DNA from: Maratus speciosus
Lineage: Eukaryota > Arthropoda > Arachnida > Araneae > Salticidae
Reading direction: 5' to 3'
Length of the DNA stretch: 64,000 nt
NCBI GenBank assembly: GCA_963932465.1
Contig: OZ010791.1
Coordinates: 154,301,915 to 154,365,914, forward strand
Position 1 is the first letter of the stretch. Each line of letters opens with the position of its first letter. This document shows positions 45,517-56,405 of this stretch, in pieces. The translations under genes were made by a program, and so were the position numbers. The notes under the pieces are model-generated. The model saw only the letters and a list, made by a program, of their open reading frames with translations, ran no database searches and was not told the DNA's origin.

Positions 45517-46500
45517 CTAGTAATGAAAATTGAACTGGTATTATATTACAAAAGTTCTCTATTTATTATTATTATTATTGTAGTATATTGTAGTGTTTTA
45601 GTATATTATGTTACAGTATTCTTTCTCTCTTCATCCCTCCCCCCCCCCCTTCCCGTGCATTTTAGCATGATTTAAATCGTGTACTTAAAAAGAAAGCTTC
45701 TTGTGCTTTTTTGTAGACAATAGTTTATTTTATTTTATTAATTTTTTATTAAAAAAAATAAAAATTTTCTAAATTTTATGGAGATATTTTTTATGTAAAT
45801 AGCTCCCCTCTCCCACACACACCCCTTTAAAAAAAACGCGTTGTAAAAATAAATTATTAAAACGTATGTGCAATTTTAAAAAGTCGCATCATAAAACATA
45901 ATAAACATTTTAAGTATATTTACCGTTTTCTGTTGGTAATATTCTCAAATCAGTTTTCATAGTTTCGTTCACATCTAAATATTTTAACTAAATTAAATAG
46001 TGAAAGCAATAACTGACTGACTTCCAGATAGACATAATAAAAATTCAATAAAATAACGCAATTAAAAAGCCCAGCATTGCTTCTAATGTCCAGTTCTTTA
46101 AATTAGGCCACTTTGAACAGCGTTGAGATGAAGGCATGAGAGAGGGGACTAAAGATTCTTTTTTCTATGAATTTCGTAGTATTATAAATGTGGGAGAGAG
46201 GACTCTAATGCAGTCACGCATGAGATTGATAGTGATAAATGTGTTATCGCATTAACATATACGTATAAAAAGGATCAATCTTACATGTGTATATTTAATT
46301 TTTCATAAAAACAAATCAGATTGTGCCTATGAGATACAGACTGCTTTTACTTTTTTTCTCCCCCCTTCCTTGGAAAGAGAGTAATTGATGCCCATATAAG
46401 TTAAAACCGCTATGCCGCGTACAATTTATGCATTTAAATAATAATAAATGAAATTTTAATCAGCAACAGAATATGGTTATAACCTCGTCACATGTGGGAT
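45517..46500. other. No recognisable feature; poly-C run
   Basis: AT-rich with a poly-C/T patch at about 45634-45652 and a CACACACACCCC patch near 45815. Nothing assigned. Confidence 0.4.
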
Positions 46501-46527
46501 CTCCGTTTTAGACCTTGATCACTCCGC

Positions 46528-46803
46528 TTATAAACAAGTTTCCTGAAATCTCGGAAGGTCTTTAACCCAAAACGTAAACAAGGCAGAACCCGTCCGATTA
46601 AAGATGGCGAGGAAGAAACTGGTCGAAAAATTGAACCATATATGCATGTAAAAGGCCAATTCCGACAGGTATATTAACTCAGCCACATGGAATGCAAAGG
46701 TCAGAATGATAAAAGAAAGGTGAAATATCCCAAGAATTCGGAAGACAAAATTTTGGTCCAATTTTTTCCACATGCATTTAAATAGTACAAAGCGTTTTAT
46801 CAA
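46528..46803 (-). CDS. Unrecognised 91-codon hydrophobic open frame (weak)
   Basis: The frame reads MIKRFVLFKCMWKKL, then GIFHLSFIILTFAFHVAELI and HIWFNFSTSFFLAIFNRTG, ending FQETCL. Two stretches could span a membrane. The underlying DNA (46500-46780) is less AT-biased and less repetitive than its neighbours, which is why I list it. There is no recognisable family, no clear splice sites and no partner exons. T-rich DNA readily gives hydrophobic chance frames. Most likely not a gene. Confidence 0.15.
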   Translation of the reverse strand: MIKRFVLFKCMWKKLDQNFVFRILGIFHLSFIILTFAFHVAELIYLSELAFYMHIWFNFSTSFFLAIFNRTGSALFTFWVKDLPRFQETCL

Positions 46804-48683
46804 TAACTAGTTTATTATTTTCTTAAAGGTTGCCTATATAGGGGGCAATCTACCCAGCACCCCCCCCCCCCTCCCTCCTTTTTTCCCCCCGAACTATTGC
46901 TGTGAGTGTGTATCATCTCCATTGAGAGTGCTCAAGCGTAAGAATGGAGTTGGTAAAAGGCGAATCATATGGATCAGTGAATTAAGGTACTCCCTGTATA
47001 TTGAATAATCTAGTTGAAAGCATTTATCCAGAGAAGATCAATAAACTTTGTTTATTTGAAGGTGGAGTGAACCCAGCTTTGTCCATTTTTCAAAACATTC
47101 ATTTTCTTTTTTTTTCAATAAAACTATTTAACTGCTGTATATTTGTTGTAAAATAGTGTTATATTGTGTAACTGCTTAAGATTTAGAAAAGAGGTACTCT
47201 TGACCTTGGATTTGCCCATTAAGCACAAATTGTGCTTATTTGATAGCTTTATGTACTTATTAATTTCATTGAATTAATATTTATGCTTGATTTTGTTCAG
47301 TAATCAGCATAATTATAATATTAAATTAAACGCATAGTAATGCCATCTCAAACTACCATTTTAAAGGCAGTTATACCTTTTAGAAATTCATCGCAAATTT
47401 AATTCTTTTGAACCTTTACGAGCTAAGGGGATTTCTTCTCCGTGAATAAGCTAAAATACTCTCAAGTCCCAACCGACTTAAATTATCTTATTTTGACATG
47501 ATTCAACCCTGTCAGACACGTTTCCTGCAGAGGTCATTACTGTCTTTGTTGACAACAAGCTTCATCTACCAATGAACTCGCAACCTAAGATTCAATGTCT
47601 TTTATTTACTTCAATAAATTTGTTTAATAATTAGCAATTTTTTTTGCGTTTTCTTGTGTTAGTGCTTATTATATCGCATGATTTGTGAAAATTATAATGA
47701 ATTCAAATTAATGCTTTATTTGCGGCACAGAAGTAGTCATCAGTTTATATCTGTAAAATATACTTGGATGTTACACTTTGGAGCGCCCATCATCAGTGGA
47801 TGAACTGATTTGGACAAATGAAGTATCGGTAAAATTGTATGACGTCGCGAAAAATCTAATTTAAAGGACGTTAAACATCAAAATGTTGGATGAAGATTTT
47901 CTTTGATTTCAACTAATATAAGAATCAATAAGCATCATTTGATAATTCTTGCGAAGATCCTTTTAAAAATGTGTAATACACGTGCAATACAGGAAAAATA
48001 AACAAACATTTACTAGTTCAGCCACCAATGATAGCAAAGAAAGAAAAAAAAGAACTAAAACCAGTCAATTATGAATAACGTCGTCTTTTATTTGATAAGT
48101 TTAAATATTTCATACAAAGTGTGCGATAGGTATAATATAATGCCTGACTAAAGAATGAATAAAGGGCACTTTCTGTAGATCAAATAAACAAAAGCTATTT
48201 TTAATTTTAAATGACTTGGCTTGAAGAAACTTTTTCGTATAAATATAAAAACAAATAAAGAATAATAATAAAAAAAACTTCTGTAAGGAAACTTTATATC
48301 CTTATCCATTTATTTTTCTTTTTTTCTATTTGTTGTCCGGGTGTATTGACCCCCCCCCCCCCCAACACATTTCTTTTTCTTTGTAGCAATTCGTGTGTTA
48401 TGATTGAAACATTTTCGACAACTGATCATCTGGATAACTGAATTTATGATAATTGTTGTGTTGTTATATAATAATTTACTTGAAATTTTTATTGGATAAT
48501 TAAATTACATTAACTTATATATTGTGCATTATAATGTATCATATTTTATAGTCCCCCCCCTCCCCCCACACACACATACAAAAAAAATGTTTCAAAGTTC
48601 GATTATATATTACTCTTTTATTTTGAAAACTGAAAATCCTATTTTCATCTGGGGATAGTCTTGTATCCTAGTGCAACATTCTC

Positions 48684-48717
<34 letters not shown>

Positions 48718-48949
48718 GTAGCATTCTAGGGTTACTTGACAACTTTTTTATGCATGGAGGTTGAAAATTATTCCGTAGTTGATGTTAAAGGGGCCCGAGG
48801 TTCGAAATTCTCTAAATAAATAAATATAAACATGCATTTTTTTTTTTTTTCTTGCTAATAAACTGCTACAAAATTAATTAAGTAAAATAAAGCAAACCAG
48901 GTATTTTCATGAGGATTACATCAGCAGATATAACAATGTTTGTGTTGTT
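46804..48949. other. Mostly unassigned; homopolymer runs
   Basis: Contains poly-C near 46859-46870, 48351-48363 and 48555-48566, poly-A at about 48689-48714 and poly-T at about 48837-48850. The part at 47430-47600 has balanced composition but no open frame. No gene found. Confidence 0.45.
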
Positions 48950-48957
48950 CTATCAGT

Positions 48958-49350
48958 AGGGGTGCGAAATACATCATTTCACTCTCCACTGGCGAGTGTA
49001 TTTTCTGACAGGGCGAGTGGATTTGTAGGTAGTTTTTGGAAAACTGCAAGCTATAGAAGATATGCAAAAAGCTTCCTTTCTTTTTTTTTTTTTTTTTTTT
49101 TTACTAGTTAGATATATTTTGCAACTTTCTAAATTACTGCTATGTAAACATGATGTACTGAGTTCTATCCTATACTCAACTTTTCCCTGTTGTATATATT
49201 TGTTAAATTTAAAGAAGAAAAGTATGAAAATGCATTGTAATAATAGCAATTAATTATTTATGCAGTCGCTTATATTTTGTCATAACAATTTTCAACTGTA
49301 CATTGCATCGTGATGGATGGTAAGATTTTCTTAAAATTCTCCATCCCTGA
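48958..49350. mobile_element. hAT MITE with perfect 8-bp target duplication
   Basis: CTATCAGT is found exactly at both borders (48950-48957 and 49351-49358). Ends AGGGGTGCGAAATACATC and, on the minus strand, TCAGGGATGGAGAATT are of hAT type. A CACTGGCGAGTG / GGGCGAGTGG pair lies near the left end. It is 393 bp. The open frames across it (63 and 91 codons) run through poly-T/poly-A and are shadows. Confidence 0.85.
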
Positions 49351-49358
49351 CTATCAGT

Positions 49359-50239
49359 TCTGCCCTTCCCGTAATTAAAACTTTAATTCATTTATCTCAG
49401 AATGGATTTGTTCAGAATTTGTCATGTTTTAAAAGATATGTCTAAACTTTCTTGCAAGAGATATGTGTATGAAACTTTGTGCTGAGATTTTGTGTTATGT
49501 TTTTAATACACTGTCTTAACTTTTTAATTTTTAATAATTTTATTAGTAATATTTTTTTAAATCCTGAAAACAACAAGTAACTTTTTCTGAAAACAATTGT
49601 GAAAGAAAAAAAAAAGTGATGAAATCGGGCATTGGGTTCATGAGTTATATCAAATATTTATTAAATTTTAATTTTTTTAATTTAAAATTTTAAAGTTTTC
49701 GAAATCTTTTTATCTGAAAGGTAATCGTTATAGAAAGGCACATTTCAGGAAAAACTCATTAAAAAATGCCTGTAAATCAAAACATAAAATTTTGACCTCC
49801 AGACCCCTTAAAAGAGGCAGATTTCTGTTATTTGTTGTTGTTGTTGTTAGTCCGCCACAGTTGTAAAATCGCCAAACATTCTCTGTAATAACGTGTACAA
49901 TTGTATACGAGTTGAAAGAATAATATATTTAATGATGCGCCATTAAACGCTCGTCCAAATAGTCCAATGATTGTGAAACTGCAACAATGGAACGTTTTAA
50001 AGGCTAAAAAGTTGCAACTAATTATAAATAAAAACTGTAATCGCAAGTTTTGCAATCGAATCGGAGTAATGTAATCGCAACTCACTCTCATTAAACACTG
50101 ATCCTCGGTCCTTTGGAGAGGGGAAAAGCGCTGGCGCACGCGCAGAAGTGTTGTTTACGCATCGGTAGAAAATGAAGATCGAAAAAAAAGGAATTTCGGG
50201 GGGGGGGTGGGTGTATTTTGTCATTTTTTATTAACTTAC
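49359..50239. other. No assigned feature
   Basis: AT-rich, with a GTT/GTTG microsatellite at about 49830-49849 and a GC-rich patch GGAAAAGCGCTGGCGCACGC at about 50123-50142. Overlapping minus-strand frames of 68-103 codons share this patch and look like chance. If the exon at 50240-50279 is real, this would be its first intron. Confidence 0.35.
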
Positions 50240-50279
50240 ATCGGCCAAACTGCTTTTTAAAGTTAAAAACGGAAGACAT
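50240..50279 (-). CDS. Candidate first coding exon (very short), unknown gene
   Basis: On the minus strand an ATG (50279-50277) opens MSSVFNFKKQFGR, 13 codons plus one base. A strong splice donor GTAAGT follows (50239 downward). A T-rich tract ending TTTCAG lies about 24 bases upstream of the ATG. N-termini of the form M..F..K.QF..Y are found in the DUF962/Mpo1-like membrane protein family, but with 13 residues this is only a hint. I found no second exon in the window. Could be chance. Confidence 0.2.
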
Positions 50280-50899
50280 ATTCTGAAAGATCGTACTCTT
50301 ACGTCTGAAATGCCGCAAACAATTAAAAAAATATCGCTGTTAACCCTTTGAAAAAAATTTTAAAAAAAGGTCGTTTTTCCGAAAAACGTTTTTCTCCCTT
50401 TTTGCAACGCCCCTCCAGGGCGCAATTTTTGAGTTACCTACAAACCAAAAATACGGTCTTAAATCTGAAACCTTCTTCTAATCGATGGTGTAATCGGTTT
50501 AAAAAATATGAATTTTAACCCTTTCAAATACACCGTCGAACTCAAGTCACTTCGCGCCTCACGGAGGCGATATTTTTTCTACGTTAAAAGTAACTCAGCG
50601 CCCGTATTTTAACACAATCTTTTTAGAGCATCTCAGTATACTAGATTTACATCAACTACAAAAATTTTGAAACGTTGGGACGGCTAGAAATATTTTTTAC
50701 AAAAAGTGTGAAACTTTCGACGAAATCAGTAAAAACCTGAGTGTTTCGTCGCGGTTTCGCTGGCTCTCGGTACGCATATACTCCAAAAATCAAATTACGC
50801 AGAACAGAACATAAAAGAACGAATAGCATATATTTTCAATTCAATATTTTTTTGTTTAAAAATATAAATCCAGTTAAAATGGAGTTAAAGATATAAATT
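50280..50899. other. No assigned feature
   Basis: Moderately GC-rich for this window, with TTAACCCTTTGAAAA at 50338 and TTTTAACCCTTTCAAA at 50516, both like piggyBac-type starts but without partners. No open frame of note. Confidence 0.35.
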
Positions 50900-51993
50900 C
50901 AGACCTGCCAACTGCTACGAAAAAATCGTTGTTGCTACGATTTGGACCTATCAACTACGATGCTACGAAAATCGGTTTTAAACTACGATTTTTTGCAAAA
51001 AACACAAACTCATTTTTTGTTTCTAGTTGCGACTTTTATCCCTCACAGCATATTTTTCAGGAGTGATGATTCTGTTGCGAAATTTCCAAAATTTCAAAGT
51101 ATTCATTTCCGAAAGTTCTAAAAAATTGGCCATTAGTCCGAAAATTCGGTCATTAAAAAATGCTCATGGAAAAGTAATATGGGCTGCAAAGCAAACTTCT
51201 TAACATAAAACACTCTCTTTATGTATATTAACCACGAGTGAATCGTGTTTCTGTAAATATTTATACAAGAATTCGCTCCCTTAGAAACAAGGTGCCATTT
51301 TAGGAATTTCCGGAAAGGAGGAGGGGCAAGGTTTGAAATAGAATTGTGTTCAAAATCGCACGATTTGCGATAAACTACCGCAAATTTCGAAAAATGACCG
51401 TATAAAAAAATCAATTTTGCCAATTGGTCGCAGAAGAAAATAAATTTCGTCAAAGGATCGTGGTAAAAACGTAGTATTGATTTCAGGGGGTGGCCCGGGG
51501 GGAGGGAATGTCTCCCCCCGGAAGATTTGAGATTTTGTGTTTCAATGGTGTGAATTTTGTCAAAATACCGCAGAAAGAAAACGCGAATTTCATCAAAAGA
51601 TCAGTAAGAAAATGCAAATTTTCACCAAAAGATCGCAGAAAGAAAACACTAATTTCGTCAAAAAGGATCGCGGAAAAAAACACAAAATTCGACAAAGGGT
51701 CGTGGTAAAAAATGCGAATTTCGTCAAAAGTTCGTGGTAAAAAGTGCGGATTTCAACAAAGAATCGTGATAGAAAAATGTGAATTACGATTGCGGAAAAA
51801 TTGTGAATATCCTGAAATGATCGCATGAAAAAATCCCGAATTTCGTCAAAATTTACTGCACTGGGCTAAAAAATTGGAACCGAGCTCCTTTTACGAATGT
51901 CAAAAGATGGCTGTGTAACACGAAAAACCAACCTCCAGATTAATTTAAATTTTATGTGCTACGATTTCTCATTTTCAAAGGTTGGCAGGTCTG
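50900..51993. mobile_element. hAT-like element CAGACCTGCCAAC with internal minisatellite
   Basis: The left end CAGACCTGCCAACTGCTACG and the right end (minus strand CAGACCTGCCAACCTTTGAA) are inverted. TGCTACGA repeats follow the left end and GCTACGATTTCTC lies near the right. AAATT abuts the left end and occurs one base from the right end, so the target duplication is unclear. The interior carries the array at 51355-51850. It is 1094 bp with no transposase. Short open frames are minisatellite translations. Confidence 0.75.
51355..51850. repeat. Minisatellite related to that at 20.8-22.6 kb, reverse orientation
   Basis: The unit is approximately TCGCGGAAAAAAACGCGAAT followed by TTCGTCAAAAGA, about 33-35 bp, with 12-14 diverged copies and one GC-rich interruption (about 51484-51522). 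The complement of the 20.8-kb unit reads CGCGGAAAAATCGCGAATTT then CGTCGATC, so the two arrays share most of their unit. Confidence 0.85.
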
Positions 51994-53051
51994 CAAATTT
52001 TATCTCCATTTTGTTTTATCCTCATTTTATTTTATTTTATCTTCATTATCTTCATCACGTTTTCGGGCTGGTCTGCTAGCAGTTTAATATTCATTAAGAA
52101 ATCCGTTTAGAAATCTTAAAAAGATGGGACAACAGGGAAAAAAATGAAACATTTAAACATCTTAAAATAGAAACAGAGCAAAAATTATACATTTTTTAAT
52201 AAATTCACTTGTTTGCGTTTTCTACAAAGCGTAAAAAAAAGCAGTGAATTTTTCATAATCGAGTTCGGTGCCTACTGGGGGGGGGGGGGGGGATTAATGT
52301 ATTGTAACGGATTTTTTTGATTTTTTTTAGGGGGGAGGGGGGCATGATTTGCATTCAAATAATTAGGGGCGAGATTTTTAAGATGAGCATTGAATGATTA
52401 TAAAAGTTTTTAAAGCTCTTTTTACTTTTATACTTATTTTTACTATTATTTTTTTTTTAAACAGCCTTTATGATAAATAAAATGTGCACGTGTCTGGAAA
52501 GGGAAATATCAGAATGAGACGAATTGATCTGCTGTTGAAGAAGAATCCATTGAATGGAAATTTGCTTAGAAACTCTATCCATGTTCTTGTTAAATTTGAT
52601 CAGTTCCCGAACTTAATTCCCTATTTTTAAACAATAGGAGGATTAGTACCTGGTTGTAGTATCTAATTTTTTTTTCACATTCCTAAATTGCTATAATCTA
52701 ATTTTTCTTAACTTTCCTTCTCTAAAGATGCTGAAATTAAATAACGAAAGAACAGATAATATTTGCAAATCTGATTTTGATAATATCGTATCAGTATATC
52801 TTAATTTTATGGCGATAAATGGAATTGCATGATGGAACGTATTGTATTAATATAATCCCCAAATTGTTGATCTAGTATGATGGTTACAATACAGTTCACT
52901 GGCAGTGACTGGTGATTTAAAAATATCTATATTGTTTAATCTTATAAAAAGTCTAACGGTAGTCTTGATGAATGACTGTTTATTTAAGGATCGCCTGTAG
53001 ATAAACAGAATGTTAAAAAGCACCCAAAAACATGGTTTATTTATTTATTAG
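51994..53051. other. No assigned feature; poly-G runs
   Basis: AT-rich with poly-G at about 52277-52292 and a GGGGGAGGGGGG patch at about 52331-52342. Nothing else recognised. Confidence 0.45.
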
Positions 53052-53763
53052 CCCCCGGTATGCTATTTCTTTCTCCCAGCTTATTTTGTGTCGTCTCCAA
53101 AAAATAACGTTACGTTGTATAAGCCAGCCGTAAAACAAAGCAGATGTATCATTGTATGATTAAATACTCTACAACAATTTTTTTAACTTCTAAGCGTCGC
53201 ACATTTTAACTTTTTATAAAGTCGTATTGGGAAAGAAAAAAATATACCTTTTAATGCAATTTGTTTGAAAACTGCATCTTTATTTATTTTTGAGATATTT
53301 AATTTTTTTTGTAGTTTTTAGAGCCATTTGCTTAATATTGGCAACGGAAGTACCCCATTTCTGTAGAAATTAAAAGAAAACTAGCAATTATATCTTTTTG
53401 TTGCCATTTTCCCATAAAAACTGAAAAAACTGTACTTAAAATACTTGTTATTTTGAAAAAATATAAATGAATGATTTCTGATAAAACATGGAGCTCTTAG
53501 AAACTAAATTTAAGTATCTATATTAATATTACAAACAAATGAAGGCATATGAATCATCAGATAGCCTATTTTTTTGGCAAGATTCTTGAATAGCTAAATG
53601 TCTTTTTTAAATTTGTGTATTATTCAGCGATAGTGACGTCATATGCGTACTTTACTGTTGATGTTGTTTAATACTGGATCGCAAATGAGGAATTCTTCAG
53701 CGGATGCGGATGACGTCATTTTATATAAAATAAAAGCGCGTGTTTTAAGTCTTAAAACTGAAC
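53052..53763 (-). repeat. Dispersed repeat, inverted relative of 16185-17180
   Basis: It begins GCCCCCGGTATGCTATTTCT and ends AAGTCTTAAAACTGAA, the complement of the 16-17 kb copy without its 286-bp MITE. The pre-insertion site TTAA is intact at 53523-53526. The copies are clearly diverged (about 75-85 percent by eye). A pogo-like element has inserted at its right edge (53764). Confidence 0.85.
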
Positions 53764-53765
53764 TA

Positions 53766-54030
53766 CAGTAGAGTCCCGATTATCCGAGTCCCGCTTAACC
53801 GAGTTTCCACTTTAACCAAGTTATTTTCTTCTGATGGACTGGTGGCTTCCACTATTATGAAACAGCCATTATAAATGAAGTGTTAGGTGAAGATGAAAGA
53901 GCAGCCGTAAAAAGTTAGAACCCTGATTTTCTGGTCAGAATGGTGGGAAAAAATGGCCATAGTTTTTTTGCAAAAAAAAAAAAAAAAAAAAAAGGGGGCC
54001 ATCAGAAGAAAATGGTCCATTCCAAAGGTA
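53766..54030. mobile_element. pogo/Tigger-like terminus, second copy
   Basis: TA (53764-53765) then CAGTAGAGTCCCGATTATCC and GAGTCCCGCTTAACCGAG. It continues like the copy at 26647, with GAAGTGTTAGGTGAAGATGA, but lacks most of the returning arm: after a poly-A run (about 53971-53992) it jumps to CCATCAGAAGAAAATGG. As in the first copy, no right CAG terminus follows. The 61-codon frame here crosses the poly-A run. Confidence 0.7.
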
Positions 54031-54073
54031 TAAGTTCGATTGAAAAAAACTATTTAATACTTATTTTTTTCAT

Positions 54074-54125
54074 CGGGGCGACACTAAATTCTGAAAAAGC
54101 AGAATTCCTGTTCTCTAGTTTTTAA
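54074..54125 (-). repeat. 50-bp dispersed repeat, inverted copy of 13530-13578
   Basis: CGGGGCGACACTAAATTCTG then AAAAAGCAGAATTCCTGTTC is the complement of the block beside the (AT)n tract at 13.5 kb. The function and class are unknown. Confidence 0.75.
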
Positions 54126-54479
54126 TAGTTCTTTTTACCGTTTGATAATCAACATATGAACGTCTGACTAGTCGAAATTTTTCGAATGCAAAAGCAAAAA
54201 TTCATCAACTTCGAAACCGGTCAAAAAATAAAATAAATAAATAAAAGCTGTACGTAACTAGATAGGTATACAGTTGAAAATTCATTTGAGAATACATAGA
54301 AATACTTCCAAAACTATTGTAAATTTTTTAGTTTATTTTACGTTCTACTTAAAAGTTACTAAAAACATAATTTTTGATTTAAAAATAAAATGATTTTAGA
54401 TTATTTTCTAAAAGTTTAATTTAAAAAATTTGGAATTTAAGCAGGCTATTGGTCCATCAATATCAAAACATTCAATTCT
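54126..54479. other. No assigned feature
   Basis: AT-rich spacer. Nothing recognised. Confidence 0.4.
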
Positions 54480-54960
54480 AAATTACTGTCAGTGATTGGC
54501 CGGCCTTACTTGCGCAACTGAGAGGAGAGGTCGATTTGAAGAGAGGAATAGAGAGTTTCGATGAGATATAGGTATGAAGACAGCGTAAAATTAAAATTCT
54601 AATTCTCTTTGCATTGCAATCGCCCGAGGCTGTTCAAGGTCACAAGGATAGCTGCATTTGCATGAGACTTTCACTACTTGTTCATTCACCTCAGGTATCA
54701 AAAGCATTCACCAATTAGACTGAAATGGACATCGATAACGGGCACCGCCGCCAGGACTTTCTAATTCGCCCACTGCATTTCTCACTGTAGGTGGGTGATG
54801 AATGCCGGGCTATTTAAATAAAGGCGGAATTATGAAAGGGATACGATTTGCAAAATTACTTACACTTGCCTGCGCCGGATTTCGCTAATTTTGTCACGAT
54901 CACAGCAGATTCGTCTTATATAGAAACTTAGCGTAGGAAATGCCGTAATTTGATACATTA
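54480..54960. other. Low-repeat, GC-balanced block; possible conserved noncoding or regulatory DNA
   Basis: This ~480-bp block stands out by balanced composition and lack of repeats (for example GGCACCGCCGCCAGGACTTT and CACTTGCCTGCGCCGG). It contains an octamer-like ATTTGCATGAG (about 54657) and a TATTTAAATAAAGG TATA-like string (about 54811). An ATG at about 54834 opens only 18 codons (MKGIRFAKLLTLACAGFR). There is no evidence for transcription. I flag it only as the most gene-neighbourhood-like stretch of the window. Confidence 0.25.
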
Positions 54961-56371
54961 ACGTATCCTTTTTTGCATAAAAACGGAGGGCGCACATGAA
55001 ATTAAATGTAGAAAGAAACAAAATACACATTTTAACGTGTGTAAGTGTAGGTTTTTTTTTCTTTCTTCTAATACCTATTGCAGATGTTACGGATGCGATC
55101 GAATGTCGATTTTACTGTGGAAGATACTATTTTGCAATCGATATTGTAGTGTCGTTATTCTTATGCTAGCAATGCATAGAAAAACGTCGATTATTTTAAT
55201 TCTTATAAATAAATTTACTTAATGTACACTATGTAACAGTGTAATAAAACAGGACATATAATATGTCACGTCTATATATTATATTTGATAATGTTCTTGA
55301 AATTCAGAAATCCAACCCACCGTACTCATTGATAAACTGTCTTACTTAAGATAATCGGCTTTCAATTACTGAAACAATAAAACTTGACCCAAACCACAAA
55401 TACTTGAAAGCCTATTGAAAGAAGCCTTATAACATACCCCCTGTAATGTAATGTATGGCATCACGTGTCTAAAAATGACGTAACTCCAGCTGTCTGGGGA
55501 GTTAGGCCAGATGGCTACAAGAGTGTGTTACTTTTCTTTTCTTTTTTATTTTAAATCTCTCTACATTTTGCCCCTTTTTCGGATCGAATGTGTAGGAGGG
55601 GGCAGTGGCATACTCTTTTCTGCTAAGAGGCCTTCAGCAGGGAGTACCTTTTCCGCTCAAGTTCAAGTTTTCTGATTTATTGGTTGAAGAAAACGTGACA
55701 CTGATTTTAAAAAGGCTTTTAAAAATATTTCATACATCAATCTCTTTTGTTTATTTTGGGGGGAGTAAAAACTATGAATGTTTTATGTTTACTTTTAAGT
55801 AAAGAAAATATTAATTGATTATTAGCGTTTTGGGCTTTCGCTACTTCTCTTATTTTATGACTAATTTATAATGGGAGTTAGTACACGTGATGCCAGATTT
55901 TTTTTCCTTTTTTGAATAACTTTTTAATAGTCTATGTGCTTTCAGGATTGCCTTACGTTTTTGACACTTTTCAACGTATTTGGAAAGAATTTCTGAATTC
56001 TGTCTGTGTGCCATCTATCTGTACCGTACTCTAACTCGCTTAAATATAGTCAGATTACGAATTGAATATTACCAACTGAGCGAAAAAATGCCGAGGCTGG
56101 GAATCGACGATAACCAGCCAGCATATTCAATTAATATTCAATTCGTATGATAACTTTACCAATCATTTCGATTGTGTTAAAATAATAGTTTATAGTCAGA
56201 TTGCCATGAAATTGATATGTTATTGCGGTTTACTATGGCATGTTCGGTATTGAATATGAAGTGTGTAGCATAATTTACAGTTCATTCACTCAAAAGAATT
56301 ACGGTCTACGGGAGGAGGGGGGGGGGGTGTCATTTGCATTGTATTTTAATGATATTACTCTATTTTAAAGA
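54961..56371. other. No assigned feature
   Basis: AT-rich to mixed sequence, with a 65-codon frame at 55605-55802 that I do not recognise and a poly-G run near 56318-56328. No repeat family assigned. Confidence 0.4.
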
Positions 56372-56405
56372 TATATATATAACCATTAATTAAACACAAC
56401 CTACC
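56372..56405 (-). repeat. AT-linked dispersed repeat, inverted copy of 13612-13645
   Basis: ATATATAACCATTAATTAAA then CACAACCTACCACCATC is the complement of the sequence between the two (AT)n tracts at 13.6 kb. Here too an (AT)n tract adjoins it on the corresponding side. Confidence 0.75.

Noticed and set aside
49062..49253. Frames through poly-T/poly-A (also 26723-27069, 29717-29911, 53940-54125)
   Set aside because: They are dominated by F or K runs from homopolymers and lie inside MITE or foldback sequence.
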